From Nocardioides sp. (GTDB taxonomy: Bacteria; Actinomycetota; Actinomycetes; Propionibacteriales; Nocardioidaceae): 64,000 bases of DNA. The translations under genes were made by a program, and so were the position numbers. Shown one piece after another: positions 56,390 to 63,911 of the stretch. The stretch lies in contig NZ_JASEEQ010000013.1 of the NCBI RefSeq assembly GCF_030019515.1, positions 1 to 64,000 of the forward strand. Direction: 5' to 3'. The notes beneath the pieces are model-generated. The model was not told the origin of the DNA, made no database searches, and saw only the letters and a program-made list of their open reading frames with translations. Within the stretch, counting starts at the first letter, position 1; each line of letters opens with the position of its first letter.

Positions 56390-57118
56390 ATGGACACCTT
56401 CCTGTGGGTGATCGTGCCCTACCTGTGCCTCACGACGTTCGTGGTCGGGCACTTCTGGCGCTACCGCTACGACAAGTTCGGCTGGACCACCCGGTCCTCC
56501 CAGCTCTACGAGGACCGGCTGCTGCGGCTCGGGTCGCCGCTGTTCCACTTCGGCATGCTCGGCGTGGTCGGCGGACACATCATCGGGCTGCTCCTCCCGC
56601 AGTCGTGGACGGACGCGGTCGGCATCAGCCACGAGGCGTACCACGTCGTCGCGGTGACCGGTGGCCTGATCGCGGGCGTGATGACCGTGGTCGGCATGGT
56701 GATCCTGATCTACCGGCGCCGCACCGTCGGACCCGTGTTCTCGGCCACGACCGTCATGGACAAGGTGATGTACGCGTTCCTGGCCGCGGCGATCGTGCTC
56801 GGGATGTGGAACACCGTGGCAGGGTCGGTCATGACGGTCGGCGGCGAGTACAACTATCGGGAGGGCGTCTCGATCTGGTACCGCTCGTTCCTCGCCTTCC
56901 AGCCCGACGCATCGTTGATGGGCGACGCGCCGATCGGCTTCCAGCTGCACGCCCTGGTGGCGTTCGGGCTGTTCGCGTTGTGGCCGTTCACGCGCTTGGT
57001 GCACGTGTTCAGTGCTCCGGTCGGCTACCTGACCCGGCCCTACATCGTCTACCGGGGACGTGACGAGCTGCTCGGCAGCCACCGCCCGCGGCGCGGGTGG
57101 GACGACTCGCGTGTGTGA
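56390..57118 (+). CDS. narI: Respiratory nitrate reductase gamma subunit, b-type cytochrome
   Basis: A 242-aa membrane subunit with five predicted segments that takes electrons from menaquinol. Two haem b are ligated by His pairs in LFHFGMLGVVGGHIIGL and in HALVAFGLFALWPFTRLVHV. ATG is 2 bp after narJ. The last codons overlap the hemerythrin gene by 8 bp. Confidence 0.97.
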   Translation: MDTFLWVIVPYLCLTTFVVGHFWRYRYDKFGWTTRSSQLYEDRLLRLGSPLFHFGMLGVVGGHIIGLLLPQSWTDAVGISHEAYHVVAVTGGLIAGVMTVVGMVILIYRRRTVGPVFSATTVMDKVMYAFLAAAIVLGMWNTVAGSVMTVGGEYNYREGVSIWYRSFLAFQPDASLMGDAPIGFQLHALVAFGLFALWPFTRLVHVFSAPVGYLTRPYIVYRGRDELLGSHRPRRGWDDSRV

Positions 57119-57566
57119 GCATTGCGGCTGCCGTGGCGTCGAGCCGATCGCCCAGCTCATGGACGAGCACCTCGCGCTGCTCGACGTCGGCGGGGAGATC
57201 CGCCGTCATCTCGACACCGGTGACCGTCGCGGCGCCTGGCAGCTGCTCGCCCGGCTCGCGCACGACCTGGGACACCACGTGGACCGGGAGGAGCGCGGCC
57301 TGTTCCGGGCGCTGAAGGACCAGGGCGACTTCGGCGACGCCGTCGCCGAGCTGGAGGGGGAGCATGCCGACTTCGACGAGGCGCTCTCCGACCTCGGCCT
57401 GGAGGACGGCGACCTCGAGGCGCGCGTCGAGGAGCTGCTGGACCACCTCTCGGTGCACATCGACAAGGAGAACCTCGGGATCTTCCCGGTCGCGGTCGTC
57501 ACGCTCGGAGCGACCGGCTGGGACAGGATCGCGGCCGTGCACTCCGAGGTGGTCGGCAGCGCCTGA
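57111..57566 (+). CDS. Hemerythrin domain-containing protein
   Basis: A 151-aa four-helix-bundle protein with a diiron site: His in LMDEHLALLD, HDLGHHVDREERGLF (H and E), EGEHADFDEAL and HLSVHIDKENLGIFP. The N-terminus VCEHCGCRGVEPIAQL has a CxxCxC motif common to a subgroup of actinobacterial hemerythrin-like proteins. GTG at 57111 gives this N-terminus and overlaps narI; a longer start at 57060 would bury in narI. As the last nar operon gene, it may bind O2 or NO formed during nitrate respiration, or help repair Fe-S clusters (inference). Confidence 0.9.
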   Translation: MCEHCGCRGVEPIAQLMDEHLALLDVGGEIRRHLDTGDRRGAWQLLARLAHDLGHHVDREERGLFRALKDQGDFGDAVAELEGEHADFDEALSDLGLEDGDLEARVEELLDHLSVHIDKENLGIFPVAVVTLGATGWDRIAAVHSEVVGSA

Positions 57567-57611
57567 TCGAGCCGTCCGCGGACGAGGACGTTCGTCCCGG
57601 CGGCCGGTGAC

Positions 57612-57640
57612 GTGGGCCCCTGCCCGGGCGCCCGGGCCAC
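57612..57640 (+). terminator. Probable nar operon terminator
   Basis: GTGGGCCC / GGGCCAC with a bulged G, enclosing the self-complementary CCCGGGCGCCCGG; located 45 bp after the hemerythrin gene and 13 bp before the structured leader of arcA. Confidence 0.5.
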
Positions 57641-57653
57641 CCGCATGGTGGGG

Positions 57654-57781
57654 GCACGCGCAGTCGTGGACCGCCGACCGGTCGCCCACATCCGCTCCAG
57701 GGCCGGTGCCGGGTGTCCTGCGCGTGCCACTGTCTTCGCCGGGCGCCGTCCTTGGAGGACCCGAGCGCTCTGACCGAGCGC
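57654..57781 (+). ncRNA. Candidate structured leader RNA of arginine deiminase
   Basis: P1: GCACGCGCAG (57654-57663) / CTGCGCGTGC (57718-57727), 10 bp. Inside it is P2, a hairpin of GTG-GACCG / CGGTC-GCC-CAC type (57666-57689). CTCCAGGG (57695-57702), inside P1, pairs with CCTTGGAG (57750-57757), outside it, forming an 8-bp pseudoknot with one G-U. A further hairpin, GCGCTC-TGACC-GAGCGC (57765-57781), follows. The same architecture is at 59991-60127 before the amidinotransferase, with 45 of 47 positions identical in the core and compensatory changes in the stems. The arcA start is 64 nt downstream. The ligand is unknown. Confidence 0.6.
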
Positions 57782-57845
57782 CCATCAGGCGACCGACGCT
57801 GCCCGCGGCACCGACCCCCGGGCCGGTCGCGAAGGAGGCATCCTC

Positions 57846-59072
57846 ATGAACACCCTGCACGTCGACTCCGAGGTGGGTCGTCTGCGACAGGCGATCCTGC
57901 ACCGGCCCGACCTGGAGATGAGACGGCTGACCCCGACGAACAAGGACGAGTTCCTGTTCGACGACGTCTTGTGGGTCGACCAGGCTCAGCGCGAGCACGA
58001 CGCGTTCGCCCGGACGCTGCGCGATCTCGGCGTCCGCGTCCACCTGCTCGACGAGCTGCTCAGCGAGACCCTTGCGATCCCGGAGGCCCGCAAGCACATC
58101 CTCACCGAGTCCCTCGACGAGCGGGTCTACGGCCCGATGGCGCTGGACGCCCTCTACCAGCTCTTCACCGACATGGAGGACCGGGAGCTGACCCGGCTCC
58201 TGATCGGGGGGATCACCAAGCGCGAGCTGCTCGAGCGCATCCCCGAGCCGCCGTCGTTGGTCGTGCAGGCGCTCGGCCTGGACGACCTGCTACTCCCGCC
58301 GCTGCCGAACCACCTGTTCACCCGCGACACGTCCGCGTGGATCTACGACGGTGTGTCGGTGAACTCGATGCGCAAGCGGGCGCGGATGCGCGAGACCGTC
58401 CACTACGAGGCGATCTACCGCTGGCACCCGTTCTTCGCCGGCACCGGGTTCAACGTCTGGGGCGATGGATCGACGAACGGCCAGGCCACCACCGAGGGCG
58501 GAGACATCCTGGTTCTGGGCCGCGGCGCGGTCCTGGTCGGGATGAGCGAGCGCACCACCCCCGCGGGCGTCGAGCGGTTGGCCCGTCGACTGTTCGCGTC
58601 CGGCCGGGCCCGCAGGATCGTTGCCGTCTCGATGCCGCACAAGAGGGCGTTCATGCACCTGGACACCGTGATGACCATGGTCAACGAGGACACCTTCACC
58701 AAGTACGCCGGCCTCGGGATGCTGCCGTCGTACACCGTCGAGCCAGGCGCCAGCGAGTTCGAGCTCGCGGTCACCGCCCACGCCCCGGACCAGATGCACG
58801 ACGCCATCGCCGCCGCACTCGGCATCGACCACGTCAACGTGCTCACCCCGACCCAGGACGTGCACGCCGCCGAGCGGGAGCAGTGGGACGACGGCAACAA
58901 CGTGCTCGCCGTTCGGCCCGGGGTCGTCGTCGCCTACGAGCGCAACCTCACCTCGAACACGTTCCTGCGCCGCAACGGGATCGAGGTCGTGACCATCCAG
59001 GGCAACGAGCTCGGCAGGGGCCGGGGCGGCCCGCGCTGCATGAGCTGCCCGATCGAGCGCGACGGGATCTGA
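57846..59072 (+). CDS. arcA: Arginine deiminase
   Basis: Hydrolyses arginine to citrulline and ammonia. The 408-aa guanidino-modifying enzyme has [18 protein letters not shown] (Asp), [11 protein letters not shown] (Glu), [11 protein letters not shown] (catalytic His) and the nucleophile near the C-terminus, Cys in [17 protein letters not shown], where MSCPI replaces the usual MSMPL. ATG at 57846 has GGAGG at 7 nt. No arcB, arcC or arcD gene is adjacent, so citrulline is not visibly turned into ATP here. Neighbours are the nitrate reductase operon upstream and an amidinotransferase downstream; it shares its leader RNA with the latter. Confidence 0.95.
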   Translation: MNTLHVDSEVGRLRQAILHRPDLEMRRLTPTNKDEFLFDDVLWVDQAQREHDAFARTLRDLGVRVHLLDELLSETLAIPEARKHILTESLDERVYGPMALDALYQLFTDMEDRELTRLLIGGITKRELLERIPEPPSLVVQALGLDDLLLPPLPNHLFTRDTSAWIYDGVSVNSMRKRARMRETVHYEAIYRWHPFFAGTGFNVWGDGSTNGQATTEGGDILVLGRGAVLVGMSERTTPAGVERLARRLFASGRARRIVAVSMPHKRAFMHLDTVMTMVNEDTFTKYAGLGMLPSYTVEPGASEFELAVTAHAPDQMHDAIAAALGIDHVNVLTPTQDVHAAEREQWDDGNNVLAVRPGVVVAYERNLTSNTFLRRNGIEVVTIQGNELGRGRGGPRCMSCPIERDGI

Positions 59073-59175
59073 GGAGGCTCCGGACGCCAGTCCGGACGCA
59101 CGGTCGGGCCCTCCGCCCGCGTGCCGGGGTCGTTCGTCCCTGGGCGGAGGTGCCTGGCCCTGACACCGTCGAGGC

Positions 59176-59910
59176 ATGACAGCCATCGCGGCGAACCCTG
59201 TCAGGTTGGACAAGGCTCTCGCGCGCTCCGGTGCGGGCTCGCGTCGCGTCTGCGACCAGCTGATCATCGCGGGGCGGGTGAGCGTCGACGGAGTCGTCGT
59301 CACCAACCCCCTGACCAAGGTGGATCCGGCGGTCACCCCGATCACCGTCGACGGCAGCCCGGTCGACACCGCCCGTGACCTGCAGTACGTCGTCGTGAAC
59401 AAGCCGCCGGGCGTGGTCGCCACCATGCACGACCCGCTGGGGCGGGCCTGCCTCGGCGACCTCGTCGGTCCCGCGAACCGAGGGCTCTTCCATGTCGGAC
59501 GGCTGGACGCCGAGACGGCTGGGCTGCAGATCCTGATGAACGACGGCGCTCTGGCCGGCCGGTTGACCGCTCGCGCGCTGACCCGCACCTACCTCGCGCA
59601 GCTGCCGGGGCCGGTCCCGCCCGGGCTCGAGGCCCAGCTGCGTGCGGGAGTCGTCGTGGACGGCGCCCGACTCGGCGTGGACGACTTCCGGGTCGTGGTC
59701 AGCGCCCCGCGCTCGAGCATGGTCGAGATCTCGCTGCGCGAGACCACGAAGCGGGGGGCCCGCCGGCTGCTGATCGCGCTGCACCAGCCGCCGCAGCGCC
59801 TGGTCTGCGTCCGGGTCGGCCCGGTCCTGTTGGGGGACCTCGAGGCCGGCCGGTCGCGATCGCTCACGGAGGTGGAGTTCCATGCCCTGCTGCAGCTTGC
59901 GCGGGAGTGA
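59176..59910 (+). CDS. RsuA/RluB-type pseudouridine synthase
   Basis: A 244-aa rRNA-modifying enzyme: N-terminal S4 RNA-binding domain (VRLDKALARSGAGSRRVCDQ) then the synthase fold with catalytic Asp111 (VGRLDAETAGLQIL), YVVVNKPPGVVAT and RTYLAQLPG. It lies between arcA and the amidinotransferase on the same strand without a shared leader RNA, which is an odd position for a ribosome-modification gene. It may be a passenger or a paralogue of the housekeeping RluB. Confidence 0.93.
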   Translation: MTAIAANPVRLDKALARSGAGSRRVCDQLIIAGRVSVDGVVVTNPLTKVDPAVTPITVDGSPVDTARDLQYVVVNKPPGVVATMHDPLGRACLGDLVGPANRGLFHVGRLDAETAGLQILMNDGALAGRLTARALTRTYLAQLPGPVPPGLEAQLRAGVVVDGARLGVDDFRVVVSAPRSSMVEISLRETTKRGARRLLIALHQPPQRLVCVRVGPVLLGDLEAGRSRSLTEVEFHALLQLARE

Positions 59911-59915
59911 CGGCC

Positions 59916-59934
59916 CCGGGACCAAGGTCCCCGG
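59916..59934 (+). terminator. Terminator after the pseudouridine synthase gene
   Basis: CCGGGACC / GGTCCCCGG hairpin 5 bp after the stop codon, followed by AAATT. It separates this gene from the amidinotransferase leader. Confidence 0.6.
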
Positions 59935-59990
59935 AAATTGCGGGTCGTCCTCCTCTGTATCCGGGCGCGCCGACGGACGAAGGTGTGGAC

Positions 59991-60127
59991 AACGCGCAGA
60001 CGTGGACCGCCGACCGGTCGCCCACCATCCGCTCCAGGATTGGTGCAACCGTGTCCGTCTCCTGCGCGTTCTCGCATTTCTCGTGGCGCCCGTCCTGGAG
60101 GAGTCCAACCAGCTCCCGATCGGGAGC
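59991..60127 (+). ncRNA. Candidate structured leader RNA of the amidinotransferase gene
   Basis: P1: AACGCGCAG (59991-59999) / CTGCGCGTT (60062-60070). The P2 hairpin (60002-60025) is identical to the arcA copy. Pseudoknot: CTCCAGGA (60032-60039) with TCCTGGAG (60093-60100), 8 Watson-Crick pairs. Downstream hairpin GCTCCC-GATC-GGGAGC (60112-60127). The 22-nt spacing from P1 to the pseudoknot strand equals that of the arcA leader. The downstream hairpin ends 23 nt before ATG, close to the ribosome site AGGAGAG, so it could control translation or termination. Confidence 0.6.
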
Positions 60128-60150
60128 GCATCCAACAGGAGAGTCACGCG

Positions 60151-61281
60151 ATGACCAAGATCGTCAACTCGTGGAACGACTTCGACCCGCTCAAGCACGT
60201 CATCGTCGGACGGGCGGACCACAGCTGCATCCCGCCGGAGGAGCCCGCCACCTCGGAGAAGGTCCCGATCGACAGCCCGATGCGCGGCAGCTGGGGACCC
60301 CGGCCGCTCGAGACCGTCGAGAAGGCCAACGCCCAGCTCGACAACCTCGTGAAGATCCTCGAGGAGCGCGGCGTGAAGGTCGACCGGCCGACGCCGCTGC
60401 AGTGGAACGCCCCGGTCAACACGCCGGACTTCCGCACCGAGTCGATGATGACCGCGATGCCCCCGCGCGACGTACTGCTCACCATCGGCAACGAGATCGT
60501 CGAGGCCGCGATGTCGTTCCGCTGCCGCTACTGGGAGTACCTCGCCTACCGGCCGCTGCTCGAGCGGTACTTCGACGAGGACCCCGAGTTCCTGTGGAGC
60601 CAGGCGCCGCGGCCGCGCCTGAGCGACGCGTCGTACAAGCACAACTACTACGACGAGCAGATCTCGCTCGAGGAGCGCCTCGAGCGCACCGCGGCGAAGG
60701 ACTTCGTCACCACCGAGAAGGAGATCCTCTTCGACGCCGCCGACGTGCTGCGCCTCGGCAAGGACCTGTTCATCCAGCACGGCCTCACCACCAACCGCAA
60801 GGCGATGGAGTGGTTCAAGCGGCGCTACCCGGACCTCCGGGTGCACGCGGTGAACTTCCCCGGCGACCCCTACCCGATCCACATCGACGCGACCTTCGTG
60901 CCGCTGCGTCCGGGACTGATCATCAACAACCCGCACCGTCGCCTTCCTGACGACCAGCGCGCGGTCTTCGAGAAGAACGGCTGGGAGATCGTCGACGCGG
61001 CGCAGCCGGCGCACACCGAGCCCCCGCCGCTGTGCTACAGCTCGGTCTGGCTGTCGATGAACTGCCTGGTCCTGGACCACAAGACCGTGATCGTCGAGGG
61101 TTCCGAGGTGCACCAGCAGGAGCAGATGGACAAGCTCGGGATGAACGTGATCCCGATCGACTTCCGCGACGCCTACCCCTTCGGCGGCGGCCTGCACTGC
61201 GCGACGGCCGACGTGAACCGCGAGGGCGACTGCGAGGAGTACTTCACCGACACCGCCTTCGGTGACGTCACTCTCGTCTGA
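60151..61281 (+). CDS. Amidinotransferase (glycine amidinotransferase-like)
   Basis: A 376-aa member of the L-arginine:glycine amidinotransferase family, which moves the amidino group of arginine to an amine acceptor via a Cys-amidino intermediate. Catalytic residues: Asp and His in PYPIHIDATFVPLRPGL and Cys in GGGLHCATADVNREGDC. N-terminus VNSWNDFDPLKHVIVGRAD is typical. The acceptor (glycine, another amino acid or an amine) cannot be read from sequence. ATG at 60151 has AGGAGAG at 8 nt. It shares its leader RNA with arcA and is followed by an EamA transporter that may move the product. Confidence 0.92.
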   Translation: MTKIVNSWNDFDPLKHVIVGRADHSCIPPEEPATSEKVPIDSPMRGSWGPRPLETVEKANAQLDNLVKILEERGVKVDRPTPLQWNAPVNTPDFRTESMMTAMPPRDVLLTIGNEIVEAAMSFRCRYWEYLAYRPLLERYFDEDPEFLWSQAPRPRLSDASYKHNYYDEQISLEERLERTAAKDFVTTEKEILFDAADVLRLGKDLFIQHGLTTNRKAMEWFKRRYPDLRVHAVNFPGDPYPIHIDATFVPLRPGLIINNPHRRLPDDQRAVFEKNGWEIVDAAQPAHTEPPPLCYSSVWLSMNCLVLDHKTVIVEGSEVHQQEQMDKLGMNVIPIDFRDAYPFGGGLHCATADVNREGDCEEYFTDTAFGDVTLV

Positions 61282-61286
61282 CCAGC

Positions 61287-61324
61287 GGGCTCCCGGGTGC
61301 CGCCGTGGCGGCACCCGGGAGCCC
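61287..61324 (+). terminator. Terminator after the amidinotransferase gene
   Basis: A 17-bp stem, GGGCTCCCGGGTGCCGC / GCGGCACCCGGGAGCCC, with a 4-nt loop, beginning 5 bp after the stop codon. It may allow only partial read-through into the EamA gene. Confidence 0.85.
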
Positions 61325-61362
61325 AGCCCCACGCCACCCAGCGCTCGATCCGAAGAGGCATC

Positions 61363-62373
61363 ATGACCACCACGTCGATCCCCCGGCCGGGAGCCCCCGC
61401 GGCCCCCGGCCAGCTCCACGTCAACAAGAACCTCGGCTTCGCCACCATGGCGGTCTCGGCCACCCTGATGGGCTTCGTCGGGTACTTCGCCCGGCACATC
61501 TCGACCACCGGCGACGTGATCGCGTTCTTCCGGATGCTCGCCGGCGCGACCGGCTGCCTGTTCATCCTGGCGTTCGCCCGTCGTCTCCCGGCCCTGCGGT
61601 CGACCCGGCTCTCACCGGCGATGATCGTCGGCGGCATGGCGCTCGGCACCTGCCTGGCGGCGTACGTGTCCGCGACCAAGTTCACCTCGCTCGCCAACGC
61701 GGTCTTCCTGATCTACACCGGTCCGTTGATCTCGGCCATCCTGGCCGCGATCTTCCTCAAGGAGCGGATCAAGCCGCTGACCGCCCTGTTCCTCGGGCTG
61801 GTCTTCTTCGGGATGATCCTGATCCTGGGCCTCGTCAGCATCGACGGCTCGGGCGTCTCCGTCGGCCTGTCCTTCTCCGGGGACACCTTCAAGGGCGACA
61901 TGCTCGGGCTGCTCTCGGGCGCCGGCTACGGCCTGTTCCTGTTCCTGTCGCGCTACCGCACTGACGTCGCGAGCGACGTGCGCGGCTTCTACAACTTCGT
62001 GTTCGGCGCGGTCGGCATCGGCATCATCTTCCTGTTCTCCGGACCGAGCCTGGCCGACATGGACGGCTCGAGCTGGGTGTGGCTGATCGTGATGGCCGCG
62101 CTGATCGGCTTCGGGGCTCTCGGCCTGCTGACCGTCGCCGGCCGGCACCTGCGAGCGGTCGAGCTCTCGACGGTCTCCTACTGGGAGTGCGTCGTCGGTG
62201 CCGGTGTCGGCGTCGTCGCGTTCTCCGAGGCGCTGAGCGTGATGCAGGTCGTCGGCGGTGCCTTCATCGTCGTAGGTGGCATGGGCGAGGTCGTGTCCAG
62301 TCTCCGTCGGGGGCGTCGGCAGGTTGACGGGCCGCCCGCCGATCCGGCCTCCGCCGCGCGACTCCCGGGCTGA
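61363..62373 (+). CDS. EamA/DMT family transporter
   Basis: A 336-aa membrane protein with ten predicted segments arranged as two EamA repeats (residues about 22-160 and 185-315). Landmarks are MGFVGYFARHISTTGDVIAF, FTSLANAVFLIYTGPLISAI and FLKERIKPL at the end of the first repeat. Members export amino acids, amines or other metabolites. ATG at 61363 has GAAGAGG upstream. Context suggests transport of a guanidino compound or citrulline, but that is only inference. Confidence 0.9.
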   Translation: MTTTSIPRPGAPAAPGQLHVNKNLGFATMAVSATLMGFVGYFARHISTTGDVIAFFRMLAGATGCLFILAFARRLPALRSTRLSPAMIVGGMALGTCLAAYVSATKFTSLANAVFLIYTGPLISAILAAIFLKERIKPLTALFLGLVFFGMILILGLVSIDGSGVSVGLSFSGDTFKGDMLGLLSGAGYGLFLFLSRYRTDVASDVRGFYNFVFGAVGIGIIFLFSGPSLADMDGSSWVWLIVMAALIGFGALGLLTVAGRHLRAVELSTVSYWECVVGAGVGVVAFSEALSVMQVVGGAFIVVGGMGEVVSSLRRGRRQVDGPPADPASAARLPG

Positions 62374-62394
62374 CGCACCCGACGGGCGCGCACC

Positions 62395-63726
62395 GTGAGC
62401 GAGGTAGCCGTTCTCCCCGGTGGGGGGGCAGGAGAGGCCGTCGACCGGCGGTCATTGCACAAGGCGGCCACTGCCAGCTTCATCGGCAACTTCGTCGAGT
62501 GGTTCGACTACGCCGCCTACGGCTACCTCGCCACGGTGATCGCGGACGTGTTCTTCCCGGACTCGGACCCGACCACGGCGCTGCTCGCGACCTTCGCCGT
62601 CTTCGCGATCTCGTTCGTGGTCAGGCCGATCGGCGGCATCTTCTGGGGCCACGTCGGGGACCGATACGGGCGCCGGGCGGCACTGTCGGTCTCGATCCTC
62701 ATCATGTCGGGGGCCTCGTTCGCGATCGCGCTGATCCCGGGCTACGCGACGATCGGCCTGGGGGCGCCCGCGCTGCTGCTGGTGGCCCGCCTCTGCCAGG
62801 GGTTCTCGGCCTCCGGTGAGTACGCCGGAGCGTCGGCCTTCCTGGCCGAGTACGCGCCCGACCGCCAGCGTGGGCTGTACACGAGCATCGTCCCGGCGAG
62901 CACCGCCGCCGGGCTGCTTCTCGGATCGGTCCTCGCCACCGTGTTGCACGCGTTGCTCAGCGATGCGGCCCTCGAGAGCTGGGGGTGGCGGCTGCCCTTC
63001 CTGCTCGCCGGGCCGTTCGGGCTGATCGGCCGCTACATCCGGCTGCACCTCGAGGACACCCCGAGGTTCCGGGAGCTGTGCGCGCGCCGTCAGGCGGCCG
63101 TCGAGGTCGCCGAGCGGTCGCCGATCCGGGTGCTGCTGAGCACCCATCGTCGCGCTGTCGTGATCGCCTTCGGTGTCACCTCGCTGAACGCGGTCGCGTT
63201 CTACTTGCTGCTCAGCTACATGCCGACGTACCTGACCACCGAGCTCGACCTCGGCGAGACGACGGCGTTCCTGTCCTCCTCGATCGCGCTCACCGTGTAC
63301 ATCGGGGCGATCTTCGGCATGGGGCGGCTCTCGGACCGGTGGGGCCGGCGCCGGATGCTGATCTCCGCGTCGGTGCTCTTCGTGCTGGCCTCGGTGCCGC
63401 TGTTCGCATTGGCCGGTCGCGTCGGGGTGGTCCCCCTGGTGGCGATCCAGGTCGCCTTCGGGGTGATGCTGACGATGAACGACGGGACGCTGCCCGTCTT
63501 CCTCTCGGAGATCTTCCCGACCTCGGTGCGCTACAGCGGCTTCGCGTTCAGCTTCAACTCGGCCAACGCCCTCTTCGGGGGCACCGCACCGCTCGTGGCG
63601 ACGGCCCTGATCGCTGTCACCGACAGCGTCCTGGCGCCTGCGTGGTACCTGACCGCGGTGGCGGCCCTGGCGCTCGTCGCGATGCTGGCGAGCCGGGAGA
63701 CGGCGTACGACGCCCTCCCCGAGTGA
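62395..63726 (+). CDS. MFS transporter of the metabolite:H+ symporter (MHS) family
   Basis: A 443-aa, 12-segment transporter. MHS-type signatures: ASFIGNFVEWFDYAAYGYLA in segment 1, VRPIGGIFWGHVGDRYGRR in loop 2/3, LCQGFSASGEYAGASAFLAE and FGMGRLSDRWGRRRML. The family takes up compatible solutes and organic acids such as proline, betaine, ketoglutarate or citrate. GTG at 62395 follows the EamA gene by 21 bp, so the two are probably co-transcribed. The substrate may be linked to the arginine/guanidino genes. Confidence 0.9.
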   Translation: MSEVAVLPGGGAGEAVDRRSLHKAATASFIGNFVEWFDYAAYGYLATVIADVFFPDSDPTTALLATFAVFAISFVVRPIGGIFWGHVGDRYGRRAALSVSILIMSGASFAIALIPGYATIGLGAPALLLVARLCQGFSASGEYAGASAFLAEYAPDRQRGLYTSIVPASTAAGLLLGSVLATVLHALLSDAALESWGWRLPFLLAGPFGLIGRYIRLHLEDTPRFRELCARRQAAVEVAERSPIRVLLSTHRRAVVIAFGVTSLNAVAFYLLLSYMPTYLTTELDLGETTAFLSSSIALTVYIGAIFGMGRLSDRWGRRRMLISASVLFVLASVPLFALAGRVGVVPLVAIQVAFGVMLTMNDGTLPVFLSEIFPTSVRYSGFAFSFNSANALFGGTAPLVATALIAVTDSVLAPAWYLTAVAALALVAMLASRETAYDALPE

Positions 63727-63746
63727 GCCGACCGGCCCCGAAGGCG

Positions 63747-63784
63747 ATCGGGCCCCCGGCCAGCTGACTGGTCGGGGGCCCGAT
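63747..63784. terminator. Terminator after the MHS transporter gene
   Basis: A 17-bp stem, ATCGGGCCCCCGGCCAG / CTGGTCGGGGGCCCGAT, with a CTGA loop and one G-U pair. Located 20 bp past the stop codon and 5 bp from the tRNA-His 3' end, so it probably serves both strands. Confidence 0.88.
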
Positions 63785-63789
63785 GTGCC

Positions 63790-63866
63790 TGGGGTGAGTG
63801 ACGGGACTTGAACCCGCGGCCACCTGGACCACAACCAGGTGCTCTACCAGCTGAGCTACACCCACC
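63790..63866 (-). tRNA. tRNA-His (GTG)
   Basis: Minus-strand cloverleaf: acceptor GTGGGTG / CACTCAC with the extra 5' G (63866) opposite C73 that marks tRNA-His. D-arm GCTC / GAGC, anticodon stem CCTGG / CCAGG with loop TTGTGGT giving GTG, T-loop TTCAAGT. CCA is encoded (63790-63792). Confidence 0.97.
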
Positions 63867-63911
63867 ATGAGCGATCCCGAGGTGTCGGGACCGACCGAAA
63901 GTGTAGGGGAA

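Noticed and set aside
57645..57773. A 42-codon Arg-rich ORF in the arcA leader as an attenuation leader peptide
   Set aside because: Attractive because of its Arg codons, and VDRRPVAH is shared with the second leader. The 1-nt indel puts the conserved nucleotides after it in different frames in the two copies, while base pairing is kept. There is no ribosome site, so RNA structure explains conservation better. Not fully excluded.
57654..60127. Known guanidine-I/II/III, THF or ZTP riboswitch in the two leaders
   Set aside because: The conserved motifs I know for those classes (for example paired ACGR loops of guanidine-II, or the CCGCCUGGGC strand of ZTP) are absent. A short CATCCGCTCCA match to THF aptamers is not supported by the rest of the fold.
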